A program made the position numbers and the translations under genes. 64,000 nucleotides of DNA from Pelomonas aquatica (GTDB lineage: Bacteria > Pseudomonadota > Gammaproteobacteria > Burkholderiales > Burkholderiaceae_C), in contig NZ_JAPPUW010000017.1 of the NCBI RefSeq assembly GCF_026712205.1, positions 35,477 to 99,476 of the forward strand, read 5' to 3'. Position 1 is the first letter of the stretch. Each line of letters begins with the position of its first letter. This document shows positions 42,794 to 50,297 of the stretch, piece after piece. The notes under the pieces are model-generated. The model saw only the letters and a program-made list of their open reading frames with translations, was not told the origin of the DNA and did not search any database.

Positions 42794-43771
42794 ATGCGCG
42801 CCATCCTGTGCACCGAGTTTGCCGATCCGCCCCGGCTGTCCGTGGCCGCGCAGGACTGCCCGGCCCCGTCGGCCGGCCAGGTGCGCGTGCGCGTGCAGGC
42901 CGCGGCGGTGAGTTTCATGGACCTGCTGATGGTCCAGGGCCGCTACCAGATGCGCCCACCCCTGCCCTTCGTGCCCGGCACCGACGCGGCCGGCGTCATC
43001 GACGCGGTCGGCCCCGACGTGACCGGGCTGCAGCCCGGCAACCGCGTGATCTGCAGCGACTGGACCGGCGCCTGGGCCGAACAGCGCCTCGTGGCCGAGA
43101 GCCAGATCACGCCGGTGCCGGGCGGGCTGGATCTGGAGACCGCCTGCACCGTGCGCTATGCCTACGGGACGGCGCACTACGCCCTGGTCGAATGCGCGCG
43201 GCTGCAGCCGGGGGAGACCGTCTTCGTGAGCGGCGCGGCAGGCGGCGTGGGCCTCGCCACGGTGGACCTGGCCCGGCACCTGGGCGCGCGAGTGCTCGCC
43301 GGCGTCAGCTCGCCCGAGCGCGCCGCGGTGGCGCTGAGCCGCGGCGCAGAGCAGGTCATCGTCTACGGCCCGGGCGACCTGAAGGCGCAGCTGATGGCGC
43401 TGACCGGCGGACGAGGCGTGGATATCGGCGTGGACCAGGTCGGCGGCGAGGTGTTCGGCGGGCTGTCGCGTGCGATGGCCTGGGGCGGGCGCTTGCTGCC
43501 GATCGGCTTCACCAGCGGCAGCATCCCCAGCCTGCCGGCCAATCTGCCGCTGCTGAAGAACTACGCCCTGGTCGGTGCGTTCTGGGGGGCCTGGTCGCAG
43601 CGCCATCCCGAGCCGAGTGCCCGTGCCGACCGCCAGCTACTGGCATGGATCCGCGCCGGCCAACTGCGGCCGCTGGTCAGCGAGGTGCTGGCCCTGGAGC
43701 AGGCCGCCGAGGCCCTGCACCGGCTCGGCACGCGGGCCGTTCAGGGCCGTCTCGTGCTGCGGGTGGTCTGA
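42794..43771 (+). CDS. zinc-independent MDR-family NADPH:quinone oxidoreductase
   Basis: 325 residues. GroES-like N-domain (RVQAAAVSFMDLLMVQGRYQMRPPLPFVPGTDAAGVIDAVG) and Rossmann domain with ETVFVSGAAGGVGLATVDLARHLGA. The zinc-binding Cys/His set of alcohol dehydrogenases is missing, which places it with quinone oxidoreductases and enoyl reductases using NADPH. It follows the thioesterase by 1 bp, and ends 6 bp before the convergent flhB stop. The pair suggests catabolism or detoxification of an acyl-CoA or enone compound under control of the upstream LuxR-type protein. Confidence 0.87.
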   Translation: MRAILCTEFADPPRLSVAAQDCPAPSAGQVRVRVQAAAVSFMDLLMVQGRYQMRPPLPFVPGTDAAGVIDAVGPDVTGLQPGNRVICSDWTGAWAEQRLVAESQITPVPGGLDLETACTVRYAYGTAHYALVECARLQPGETVFVSGAAGGVGLATVDLARHLGARVLAGVSSPERAAVALSRGAEQVIVYGPGDLKAQLMALTGGRGVDIGVDQVGGEVFGGLSRAMAWGGRLLPIGFTSGSIPSLPANLPLLKNYALVGAFWGAWSQRHPEPSARADRQLLAWIRAGQLRPLVSEVLALEQAAEALHRLGTRAVQGRLVLRVV

Positions 43772-43777
43772 CCCCGC

Positions 43778-44956
43778 TCAGGGCAGATCGTCGTCGCCGT
43801 CGTCGGGAGGTGCCCAGCCCGGTTGGTTGTGCGGGTCCAGCTCCGGCGGCACATACGGGTGCGGCATGTCCGGGCGAGCCGCGGCGCGCGATGCCATGGC
43901 CGCACGCAGCTGGTAGACATAGGCCAGCACCTGGGCCACGGCGCCGAACAGCGCGGCGGGGATCTCCTGGTCGACCTTGGCGTGGGCATAGAGGGCGCGG
44001 GCCAGCACGGGCTGCTGCAGCACCGGCACCTTGCTGTCCTTGGCCAGGTCGCGGATCTTCATGGCCAGCAGGTCGGCGCCCTTGGCGACGACCTTGGGCG
44101 CGGCCATCCGGCCTTCCTCGTACTTCAGCGCGACCGCATAGTGGGTCGGGTTCATGACGACGAGGTCGGCCTGGGGCACCGCGGCCAGCATGCGGCGCTT
44201 GGCCATCTCGCGCATCCTGGCGCGCACCTTGGCCTTGATCTCGAGGTTGCCCTCGACCTCCTTGAGTTCCTGCTTGGCCTCCTCGCGGCTCATGCGCAGG
44301 CGGCGCATCCACAGCTGGCGCTGCAGCGGCACGTCGATGGCGGCGAACACGGCCAGCGCGACGGCCAGCAGCATCAGCCCGCCCATCAGCTGCTGGCCGG
44401 CATAGGCCAGGGCCGAGGGCAGCGGCACCGACATGATGCCGACGTAGGCCGCCAGGCGCTCCTTCAGCACCAGCGCGCCGACGATGCCCAGCACCAGGGC
44501 CAGCAGCACGGCCTTGAGCGCGCTGCCGAAGCCCTGGCCGGTGAACAGGCGCCCCAGGCCCTCGATCGGGTTCATGTGCGTGAACTTGGGCGCCAGCGGC
44601 TTCAGCGTCCAGTTCCAGCCGCCGCTGGCGAGGTTGCTGGCGACGGCCGCCAGCAGCAGCAGCGCGGCGACCGGCCCCATGACGGCGGCGAAGGCCAGCG
44701 TCATGTCGACGAGGCGCTCGCCCATGAAGCCGGGCCGCGCGAGCAGGCGGGCGTCGAAATGCAGGCCGATGCCCAGCATCAGGCGCAGCCGCTCGACGAT
44801 CAGCGGCCCGCCCACGGCCAGCACGGCGCCGCCGGCCACCATCATCGCGAAGTGCGGCAGGTCGCGCGAGCGCGGCACCTGGCCCTCGGCCCGCGATCTG
44901 GCGATCTTCTTGGCCGAGGCGGGCAGGTTGCGGTCTTGTGCGTCTTGGTCGGCCAT
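43778..44956 (-). CDS. flhB: flagellar export switch protein FlhB
   Basis: 392 residues. N-terminal basic stretch (PASAKKIARSRAEGQVPRSRDLPHF), four membrane helices up to ~210, and a cytosolic domain with the self-cleavage motif NPTH at 269-272 (VVMNPTHYAVALKY). Cleavage between Asn and Pro switches export from rod/hook to filament proteins. The tail beyond ~355 is Pro- and Asp-rich and longer than in enterobacteria. It follows cheZ on the same strand (170 bp gap with a candidate FlhDC box). Confidence 0.95.
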   Translation of the reverse strand: MADQDAQDRNLPASAKKIARSRAEGQVPRSRDLPHFAMMVAGGAVLAVGGPLIVERLRLMLGIGLHFDARLLARPGFMGERLVDMTLAFAAVMGPVAALLLLAAVASNLASGGWNWTLKPLAPKFTHMNPIEGLGRLFTGQGFGSALKAVLLALVLGIVGALVLKERLAAYVGIMSVPLPSALAYAGQQLMGGLMLLAVALAVFAAIDVPLQRQLWMRRLRMSREEAKQELKEVEGNLEIKAKVRARMREMAKRRMLAAVPQADLVVMNPTHYAVALKYEEGRMAAPKVVAKGADLLAMKIRDLAKDSKVPVLQQPVLARALYAHAKVDQEIPAALFGAVAQVLAYVYQLRAAMASRAAARPDMPHPYVPPELDPHNQPGWAPPDDGDDDLP

Positions 44957-45008
44957 GGCGGTTCTGCAGCGCTGGGCCGAATTGTTCGGGGCCGCCCCGT
45001 GAACTTGA

Positions 45009-45044
45009 GCGGGAAAAGCGGGCGGGATTGCCGGCTTATCCGGC
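45009..45044 (-). promoter_or_regulatory. candidate FlhD4C2 box upstream of flhB
   Basis: GCGGGAAAAGCG-N12-GGCTTATCCGGC, a near-symmetrical dyad: the two halves read the same way as GC-S-GGA-W-AAGC. The proximal half is preceded by CTTGA. It matches the enterobacterial core GCAGAAATAGCG at 9 of 12 positions and lies 53 bp from the flhB ATG, within the flhB-cheZ gap. Confidence 0.6.
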
Positions 45045-45126
45045 CTCGGCCGCGCGCGGGTCGGTCACCAGCCGGAAACGCAGACGGCCGGCGCAAAGGC
45101 CGGCCGTCGGGGAGGCGGCGACGGGC

Positions 45127-45762
45127 TCAGAAGCCGAGGCTGGCCAGCAGGTCGTCGACCTCGCCCTGGTTGGCGACCACGTCGGTGCGGCCCTCGGGGT
45201 TGACCACGGGGCCTTGCAGGATGTTGGGGTCGACCTTCTCGCGCTGCTCGGGCGGCACCACCTGCACCAGCAGCTTGACGAGGCTGTCCTCCAGGTCATT
45301 GGCCAGCTTCACGACCTTGGCGACGACCTGGCCGGTCAGGTCGTGGAAGTCCTGGGCCAGCATGATGTCGGTCAGGTGGCCGTCGATGCTCTGCGTGCGG
45401 GTCTCGACGTCCTTGACGAAGTTCATCACCGCGCCGCTGGCCACGGCGCGCACCGGGTCGGCCACGATGGCGGCGGCCAGTTCCTGCGTGGCCTTGCTGA
45501 TGCCGGCGTGCTCGGCCTTGGCCTGGTCGACGGAGTTCAGCACCCTCTCGGCGGCGGCGGCCGTCTTGGTGGCGATGTAGTTCAGGCGGCTGCGCGCATC
45601 GGGCAGGCCGTCGGTGGCCACCTGCAGCTTGGGCATGACGCCCAGGCGCTGCATCGTGTCGTGCAAGGTGCGGGTGATGGTGCCAAGCTGCTGGAACACC
45701 TCGGGCGAGACGAGCAAGGGCTCCTGGGACTTGGCCAATTGGTCCAACTGTTCCATCGACAT
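45127..45762 (-). CDS. cheZ: CheY-P phosphatase CheZ
   Basis: 211 residues, mostly long helices. The catalytic block is present (LTDIMLAQDFHDLTGQVVAKVVKLANDLEDSLVKLL, with the Gln inserted in the CheY active site) and the C-terminal CheY-binding peptide ends QGEVDDLLASLGF. CheZ speeds removal of phosphate from CheY. It follows cheY by 25 bp. No cheA, cheW, cheR or cheB is in the window, so the rest of the pathway lies elsewhere. Confidence 0.94.
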   Translation of the reverse strand: MSMEQLDQLAKSQEPLLVSPEVFQQLGTITRTLHDTMQRLGVMPKLQVATDGLPDARSRLNYIATKTAAAAERVLNSVDQAKAEHAGISKATQELAAAIVADPVRAVASGAVMNFVKDVETRTQSIDGHLTDIMLAQDFHDLTGQVVAKVVKLANDLEDSLVKLLVQVVPPEQREKVDPNILQGPVVNPEGRTDVVANQGEVDDLLASLGF

Positions 45763-45787
45763 GGCGATTCCCCTTTTTTGTTTGTTG

Positions 45788-46180
45788 TCAGGCCGCGGCG
45801 GCCAGCTTCTGCATGATCTTCTGGACTTTTTCTTCCAGCGTCGCCTTCGTGAAGGGCTTGACGATGTAGCCGGCCGCGCCCGACTGGGCCGCCAGCACGA
45901 TGTCTTCCTTGCGGGCCTCGGCGGTGACCATCAGCACCGGCAGATGCTTGAGGTTGGGATCTTCCTTGATGGCCTTCAGCAGTTCGAAGCCCGTCATATT
46001 GGGCATGTTGATGTCGCTGACGACGAAGTCGAACTTGGAGCCCTTGAGCATGCTCAGCGCCTCGACGCCGTCCTCGGCCTCTTCGCAGTTGTTGTAGCCG
46101 ATCTCCTTCAGCAGGCCGCGCACGATGCGGCGCATGGTGGAGAAGTCGTCGACAACCAGGAATTTCATGTCAGCGCTCAT
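45788..46180 (-). CDS. cheY: chemotaxis response regulator CheY
   Basis: 130 residues, a single receiver domain. Acidic pair Asp11/Asp12, phosphoacceptor Asp56 ([13 protein letters not shown]), Thr86 and Lys109 are all present. Phosphorylated CheY binds FliM and reverses the motor. The internal ATG giving MKFLVV matches other CheY starts, so the first four residues are uncertain. It is followed by cheZ, downstream of motAB. Confidence 0.95.
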   Translation of the reverse strand: MSADMKFLVVDDFSTMRRIVRGLLKEIGYNNCEEAEDGVEALSMLKGSKFDFVVSDINMPNMTGFELLKAIKEDPNLKHLPVLMVTAEARKEDIVLAAQSGAAGYIVKPFTKATLEEKVQKIMQKLAAAA

Positions 46181-46269
46181 GGCGATCCTCTCTCTCGGGG
46201 CGGGATTCAGGGGTCAGCCCGCAGTCTAGTTCCAGCGGGCCGGAGCGGGAGATTCAGTTTGCGGCATTT

Positions 46270-46330
46270 TCCCGCTGCGCGGCACCTGCGTGACCCCGCT
46301 GCGCGGCACCTGCGTGACCCCGCTGCGCGA
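46270..46330. repeat. 24-bp tandem repeat downstream of motB
   Basis: About 2.5 head-to-tail copies of a 24-bp unit starting CCCCGCTGCGCGGCACCTGC occupy 46271-46330, in the 155-bp gap between the motB stop (46336) and cheY. The last partial copy runs into the motB 3' end. The unit is a multiple of three, and one minus-strand frame stays open across it. An AGCGGGA/TCCCGCT inverted pair flanks part of it (46244-46276). Confidence 0.7.
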
Positions 46331-46335
46331 TGCCG

Positions 46336-47295
46336 TCACCGGGGCAGCCGCGTGCCCCCGCCGCGCGGCATTTCCGCGGGCGCGTTGCCCACGGGCGCCG
46401 ATGCGGCCTCGTCGCCGTCGTCGGGCAGGTTCTTCAGCACGGCGTCCTCGGCATCGCGGTTCATCACGATGATGCTGATGCGCCGGTTCAAGGGGCTGTT
46501 GGGATCCTTGGCATCGAGCAGCTTGCTCGCGGCCAGGCCCTGCACGCGCAGCATGCGCGCCTCCGGCAGGCCACCGGCGACCAGCTCGCGGCGCGACGCG
46601 TTGGCCCGGTCGGCCGACAGCTCCCAGTTGCTGTAGCCCAATGCGCCGCCCGGGAAGGGCTGGGCGTCGGTGTGGCCCTCCACCGTCAGCCGGTTGGGCA
46701 CCTCGGTCAGCACATTGCCCAGCTCGCGCAGCAGCTCGTGCATATAGGGCTTCACGACGGCGCTGCCGCTGTCGAACATCGGCCGGTTGCCCTCGTCGAC
46801 GATCTGGATGCGCAGGCCTTCCTTGGTCATGTCCAGGCGGATCTGGCCGCCCAGCGCCGCCAGCTTGGGGTTCTCGGCCAGCACCTGCTCGACCTTGGCC
46901 TTGAGCTGCTCCAGCCGCGACTTCTCGGCCTTGCGCTGCTCCTCCTTCAGCGCGCGCAGCGTGTAGCTGGACTTCTTGGCCTGGCTCTCGCCTTCCTTGA
47001 CCTGGCCGGTCTCGCGCGTCAGATCCTTGCCGCCGCCGCGGATGATGCTGGACGAGTCGCCCGAGCCCGAGCCGCCCAGCATCGCCACCTTCAGCGGCGA
47101 CTGGAAGAAGTCGGCAATGCCCTTCTTGTCGCCCTCGGTCGTCGAGCCCAGCAGCCACATCAGCAGGAAGAAGGCCATCATGGCCGTGACGAAGTCGGCA
47201 TAGGCGATCTTCCACGCGCCGCCGTGCGCCGCATGGCCGCCCTTCTTCACCTTCTTGATGATGATGGGCTGAAGCTTCTTCGCGTCACCGGCCAT
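46336..47295 (-). CDS. motB: flagellar motor stator protein MotB
   Basis: 319 residues. A single membrane helix carries the proton-binding Asp34 (WKIAYADFVTAMMAFFLLMWLLGS). A plug/linker follows, then an OmpA-like peptidoglycan-binding domain (RLTVEGHTDAQPFPGGALGYSNWELSADRANASRRELV). It anchors the stator to the wall. It follows motA with 117 bp between, which is unusually wide and holds an inverted-repeat element. The Gly/Arg-rich tail ends at a 24-bp tandem repeat. Confidence 0.94.
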   Translation of the reverse strand: MAGDAKKLQPIIIKKVKKGGHAAHGGAWKIAYADFVTAMMAFFLLMWLLGSTTEGDKKGIADFFQSPLKVAMLGGSGSGDSSSIIRGGGKDLTRETGQVKEGESQAKKSSYTLRALKEEQRKAEKSRLEQLKAKVEQVLAENPKLAALGGQIRLDMTKEGLRIQIVDEGNRPMFDSGSAVVKPYMHELLRELGNVLTEVPNRLTVEGHTDAQPFPGGALGYSNWELSADRANASRRELVAGGLPEARMLRVQGLAASKLLDAKDPNSPLNRRISIIVMNRDAEDAVLKNLPDDGDEAASAPVGNAPAEMPRGGGTRLPR

Positions 47296-47323
47296 GGGCG
47301 CAACCCGTCAAAACAGCCAAAGA

Positions 47324-47398
47324 CAACCACAGAGGCACAGAGTCACAGAGCAAATTCAGCTCCGGCTTCCTCTGGGCCTCTGTGCCCCTGTGGTTGCA
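47324..47398. repeat. inverted-repeat element (CCACAGAGGCACAGAG family), copy 1, between motA and motB
   Basis: Arms of ~27-30 bases (47324-47350 and 47369-47398) begin CAACCACAGAGGCACAGAG and are near-complementary, with a few mismatches; the centre is ~18 bases. A second, better preserved copy sits between fliG and fliH. The sequence family is widespread in bacterial intergenic DNA. In an mRNA it would form a long hairpin between motA and motB. Confidence 0.8.
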
Positions 47399-47412
47399 TT
47401 TCATCGGCCGGA

Positions 47413-48270
47413 TCACTTCTTCTTCACGTGGCCTTCGAGTTCGATGAACGACGGGCGGTCGCCCGAGAACAGCACCTTGCGGCCGAACTCGATGGCCACC
47501 TGCGGCGCATAGCCCTGCATGCTGGCCAGCAGCGTGGTCTTGATGCACTGGAACTCCTTGCTGGCGTCCTCGACCTTCTGCTCCAGCAGGCCGGCCAGCG
47601 GCTCCGCGAAGCCGTAGGACAGCAGAATGCCCAGGAAGGTGCCGACCAGGGCCGAGCCGATCATGCCGCCCAGCACGGCCGGCGGCTGGCCGACCGAGCC
47701 CATGGTGTTCACGACGCCCAGCACGGCGGCCACGATGCCGAAGGCCGGCAGGCCGCCCGCCAGGCGCTGCAGCGCCGCGACGGCGGCATGCTCCTCCTGG
47801 TGGTGGGTCTCGATCTCGCTGTCCATCAGCGCCTCGATCTCGTGCGCGTTCAGGTTGCCCGACACCATCATGCGCAGGTAGTCGGTGATGAACTCGGTGA
47901 CGTGGTGGTCGTTGCCCACCGTCGCGTATTTCTGGAACAGCGGCGAGTTGTGCGGATCCTCGACGTCCTTCTCGATGGACATCAGGCCTTCCTTGCGCGC
48001 CTTCTGCAGGATGTCGTACATCAACGCCAGCAGCTCCATATAGCGCGCCTTGCTGTACTTGCTGCCCTTGAAGCACAGGCCCAAGCCGGCCGCGCTGGCC
48101 TTGACCACCTTCATCTGGTTGTTGGCCAGGAAGGCGCCGATGGCGGCGCCGAAGATGGTGATCATCTCGAAGGGCAGCGCATGCAGGATGACGCCGATGT
48201 TCCCGCCGTGGGCGATGAACACGCCGAAGATACAGGCCATGGAAATGGCCCAGCCGATGAGGACGAACAT
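47413..48270 (-). CDS. motA: flagellar motor stator protein MotA
   Basis: 285 residues, four membrane helices. Start MFVLIGWAISMACIFGVFIAHGGN is standard; the conserved region LAGGLPAFGIVAAVLGVVNTMG carries the functionally important proline, and the cytosolic loop holds the charged residues that touch FliG. With MotB it forms the proton-driven stator. A strong sigma-28 promoter lies just upstream (48299-48325). It belongs to a row methyltransferase - motA - motB - cheY - cheZ downstream of flhDC. Confidence 0.95.
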   Translation of the reverse strand: MFVLIGWAISMACIFGVFIAHGGNIGVILHALPFEMITIFGAAIGAFLANNQMKVVKASAAGLGLCFKGSKYSKARYMELLALMYDILQKARKEGLMSIEKDVEDPHNSPLFQKYATVGNDHHVTEFITDYLRMMVSGNLNAHEIEALMDSEIETHHQEEHAAVAALQRLAGGLPAFGIVAAVLGVVNTMGSVGQPPAVLGGMIGSALVGTFLGILLSYGFAEPLAGLLEQKVEDASKEFQCIKTTLLASMQGYAPQVAIEFGRKVLFSGDRPSFIELEGHVKKK

Positions 48271-48298
48271 GCGCGAACGAGTTGGGGGTGTTCAGGCC

Positions 48299-48325
48299 AT
48301 ATCGGCCCGCTGCCGGGGGGCTTGA
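48299..48325 (-). promoter_or_regulatory. sigma-28 (FliA) promoter of motA
   Basis: Minus strand: -35 TCAAGCCC (48325-48318), 11-base spacer, -10 GCCGATAT (48306-48299), matching GCCGATAA at 7 of 8 positions. Start of transcription near 48292 gives a ~20-nt leader before the motA ATG at 48270, with no clear Shine-Dalgarno. Confidence 0.75.
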
Positions 48326-48359
48326 GCGAGTATGCCCCGGAGAAGGCGCCCGGAAGCCT

Positions 48360-49112
48360 TCATTCGGCGGGCTTTGGCGGCGCAATCCGGCCCGGGCGGT
48401 AAAGCCACACGAACCGGCCGTTGCCCAGCCGCCAGCTCGCCACCGGCGCCGCGTCCGGCACCGCGAAGTCCAGGCTGACCAGCCAGGCCCCGGACGCCAG
48501 CTCGGCACAGGCCTTGGCCCAGACACGCGGCATGGACTCGGGCCGCTGGAAGACATAGACCAGCGCAAACGGCGCCCAGTCGTCGGCCCACAGATCGCCG
48601 CGCCTCACGCGCGCACCGCGGGCGCGCCAGCGCGCGATCCAGGCCAGCGGCCGGCTCCACTCCACACCCTCGACGCAGGCCTGCGGGTAGACGCGGCACA
48701 GCTCGCGCAGGCCATCGCCCGCACCGCAGCCGGCATCCAGCACGCGCGCCCGGGGCGGCAGAGGCGCCAGCGCGGGCAGCCGCTCCAGCGCACCGGCCGG
48801 GGTCGGGAAAAAGGGCGCCTCGGTCCAGCTGCGACGCGGGTAGAGCCACCACAGCAAGGCCAGCGGCACCAGCCACAGCAGGCCGGACGCCTCGCCCTGC
48901 CAGCCCAGCGCCGGCACGGAGACCGGGAACCCCAGCACAACGAACAGGCGGCGCCAGCGCTCGCGCTGCAGCCGACTCAGAGCCCACCCGATGGCAACGC
49001 CCAGCGCGAAGGCCGGGCCCGCCGTCAGGCCGGCCGCGAGCGATGCCGAATAGCCCAGCCAGGCCGCCAGCCAACTCCACAGGGCCGACAACGGCCAGCG
49101 CGAGAGCCACAT
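48360..49112 (-). CDS. membrane-anchored class I SAM methyltransferase
   Basis: 250 residues from the ATG at 49112. The first ~90 residues contain about three hydrophobic segments (LWSWLAAWLGYSASLAAGLTAGPAFALGVAIGWAL, LLWLVPLALLWWLY). The catalytic domain has motif I RVLDAGCGAGDGLREL (~120-135) and the acidic EGVEWSRPL. SAM methyltransferases of this type act on proteins, lipids or small molecules; the substrate cannot be read here. It starts 26 bp after the flhC stop and is followed by motA, so it may be carried on the flhDC transcript. Confidence 0.75.
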   Translation of the reverse strand: MWLSRWPLSALWSWLAAWLGYSASLAAGLTAGPAFALGVAIGWALSRLQRERWRRLFVVLGFPVSVPALGWQGEASGLLWLVPLALLWWLYPRRSWTEAPFFPTPAGALERLPALAPLPPRARVLDAGCGAGDGLRELCRVYPQACVEGVEWSRPLAWIARWRARGARVRRGDLWADDWAPFALVYVFQRPESMPRVWAKACAELASGAWLVSLDFAVPDAAPVASWRLGNGRFVWLYRPGRIAPPKPAE

Positions 49113-49138
49113 GCCGCGCAGCGTAGCGGCGCCGGGCC

Positions 49139-49675
49139 TCAATGCAGCTGGATCGAGCCCTGGGCCCGCCCTTTGCCGGCGCGGGCCGGCGGGTTGCACA
49201 GGCCGCAGACGAAGTGGCGGGCGATCTCGTGCGGATGCGTCACGAACTGGCCGTTGCAACGCGAGCATTTGGTCAGCGTCAGCATGCCGTTGTCGACGAA
49301 CTTCACGAGACGCCAGGCCCGGGTGACCGACAGCATGGCTTCCAGGCCCTGGGCCTGGGCCTGCTCCTGATAGAGCTGGTAGGCCTTGATGACGGTATCG
49401 ATCTCCTCCATCTCGGCCGCCTTGTTCAGGTACTCGTGGATGTTCAGGAACAGGCTGGCATGGATGTTCGGCTGCCAGGTCATGAACCAGTCCGTCGAGA
49501 ACGGCAGCTGCCCCTTGGACGGCGACCTGCCGGACACCTCCTTGTACAGGCGCAGCAGGCGCTCGTAGGACAGGTCGGTCTCCGACTCCAGCACCTGCAG
49601 GCGGGCGCCGAGGTGGATCAACTGGATGGCACGCTCGATCTGCTTCGCTTCGGTCAGGATGCTCTTCACACGCAT
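49139..49675 (-). CDS. flhC: flagellar master regulator subunit FlhC
   Basis: 178 residues. The zinc-binding Cys set is intact: C137, C140, C157 and C160 (CSRC...CGLC). The N-terminal helices (SILTEAKQIERAIQLIHLGARLQVLESET) bind DNA and FlhD. FlhD4C2 activates class 2 flagellar promoters. The flhD stop is 27 bp upstream of its start. Confidence 0.95.
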   Translation of the reverse strand: MRVKSILTEAKQIERAIQLIHLGARLQVLESETDLSYERLLRLYKEVSGRSPSKGQLPFSTDWFMTWQPNIHASLFLNIHEYLNKAAEMEEIDTVIKAYQLYQEQAQAQGLEAMLSVTRAWRLVKFVDNGMLTLTKCSRCNGQFVTHPHEIARHFVCGLCNPPARAGKGRAQGSIQLH

Positions 49676-49702
49676 GGTGGACTCCGGCTGAGAACGGGGC
49701 GA

Positions 49703-50020
49703 TCAGGCGTGCTCGTGGCGGCCGGCCATCAGGATGGCGGCGTGCAGCCGGCCCACCCCGTCCCCCGCGGTCTTGCCATGCCCCGTGAGCAGGCCCCAGA
49801 CCAGATCGTCCGACATGCGGAAGCTGCACAGCAGCGTGTTGCCCGAAGCGATCTTCAGGATCTGCGCCGGGCTGAGCGTCTCGATCAACAGCGCCGTCTC
49901 CTCGTTGATGCCCAGGCGGTAGAGCGCCTGCTCGCGGTCGGCCCGGATCAGGCCCTGGGCCAGCATCAGATAGGACAGGTTGGCTTCGCGGATTTCGGCA
50001 AGGATCTGTTCGACTTTCAT
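49703..50020 (-). CDS. flhD: flagellar master regulator subunit FlhD
   Basis: 105 residues, full length. LAEIREANLSYLMLAQGLIRADREQALYRLGI and LIETLSPAQILKIASGNTLLCSFR are conserved, and Cys65 matches the residue that forms the interchain disulfide in E. coli FlhD. FlhD binds FlhC and gives the complex its specificity. A dyad resembling the boxes found before other flagellar genes lies 57 bp upstream, suggesting the complex acts on its own gene. Confidence 0.95.
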   Translation of the reverse strand: MKVEQILAEIREANLSYLMLAQGLIRADREQALYRLGINEETALLIETLSPAQILKIASGNTLLCSFRMSDDLVWGLLTGHGKTAGDGVGRLHAAILMAGRHEHA

Positions 50021-50076
50021 GGGGGCTCCGTGGCAGCAGGTCAGGCGATGTATCGACGTGCGACGGATTGTGGAGA

Positions 50077-50110
50077 GCCGGATTAGCGGCGTGGATCAGG
50101 CCATTTCGGC
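50077..50110 (-). promoter_or_regulatory. candidate FlhD4C2 box upstream of flhD (autoregulation)
   Basis: GCCGGATTAGCG-N10-GGCCATTTCGGC. The proximal half fits the shared half-site (GAGCCGGATTAGCG). The distal half matches the enterobacterial arm CGCTATTTCTGC at 9 of 12 positions. It lies 57-90 bp upstream of the flhD ATG. Confidence 0.5.
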
Positions 50111-50264
50111 AACTTGAGTCCCGTTAATTCCACCCCCCTTGTAGGAATTTGCCCGACAAGCCCCGCTGCACCCGCCCGGGAAGCCTGCCCTGCGACAAAG
50201 TTCACGAACGACCGAATTCGGCGTGCGATTTCGCACTTGCCGAGCGAAGCCTGCGACAAAGGGT
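50111..50264. other. gene-free stretch between flhD and the first flagellin promoter
   Basis: Part of the 493-bp gap between flhD and the first flagellin. No ORF is supported. Two similar segments, GAAGCCTGC plus TGCGACAAAG (50180-50200 and 50246-50260), recur. A CAAAGTTC at 50196-50203 looks like a sigma-28 -35 but has no fitting -10. The flhDC promoter must lie in the left part but I could not place its -10 and -35 with confidence. Confidence 0.5.
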
Positions 50265-50291
50265 TCAAGTTCTCTGCCACCCCTCCGATAA
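50265..50291 (+). promoter_or_regulatory. sigma-28 (FliA) promoter of the first flagellin gene
   Basis: -35 TCAAGTTC (50265-50272), 11-base spacer, -10 TCCGATAA (50284-50291). The match to TAAAGTTT-N11-GCCGATAA is 6 of 8 and 7 of 8. Transcription from about 50298 gives an unusually long leader of ~215 nt. Confidence 0.85.
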
Positions 50292-50297
50292 ACGCTC

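Noticed and set aside
45001..45008. TCAAGTTC upstream of flhB as a sigma-28 -35 box
   Set aside because: No fitting -10 lies 10-12 bp downstream (CCCGAACA is weak). The same CTTGA sequence precedes the FlhDC-like half-site before flhA and flgM, so it is better read as part of that box.
46244..46276. AGCGGGA / TCCCGCT inverted pair upstream of cheY as an FlhDC box
   Set aside because: The half-sites are too close together (about 19 bases between the GCGGGA elements instead of 22-24) and the inner bases do not fit the half-site.
50196..50203. Second sigma-28 promoter (CAAAGTTC) upstream of the first flagellin
   Set aside because: The -10 position, 11 bases further, reads ATTCGGCG; ACCGAATT is at the wrong distance.
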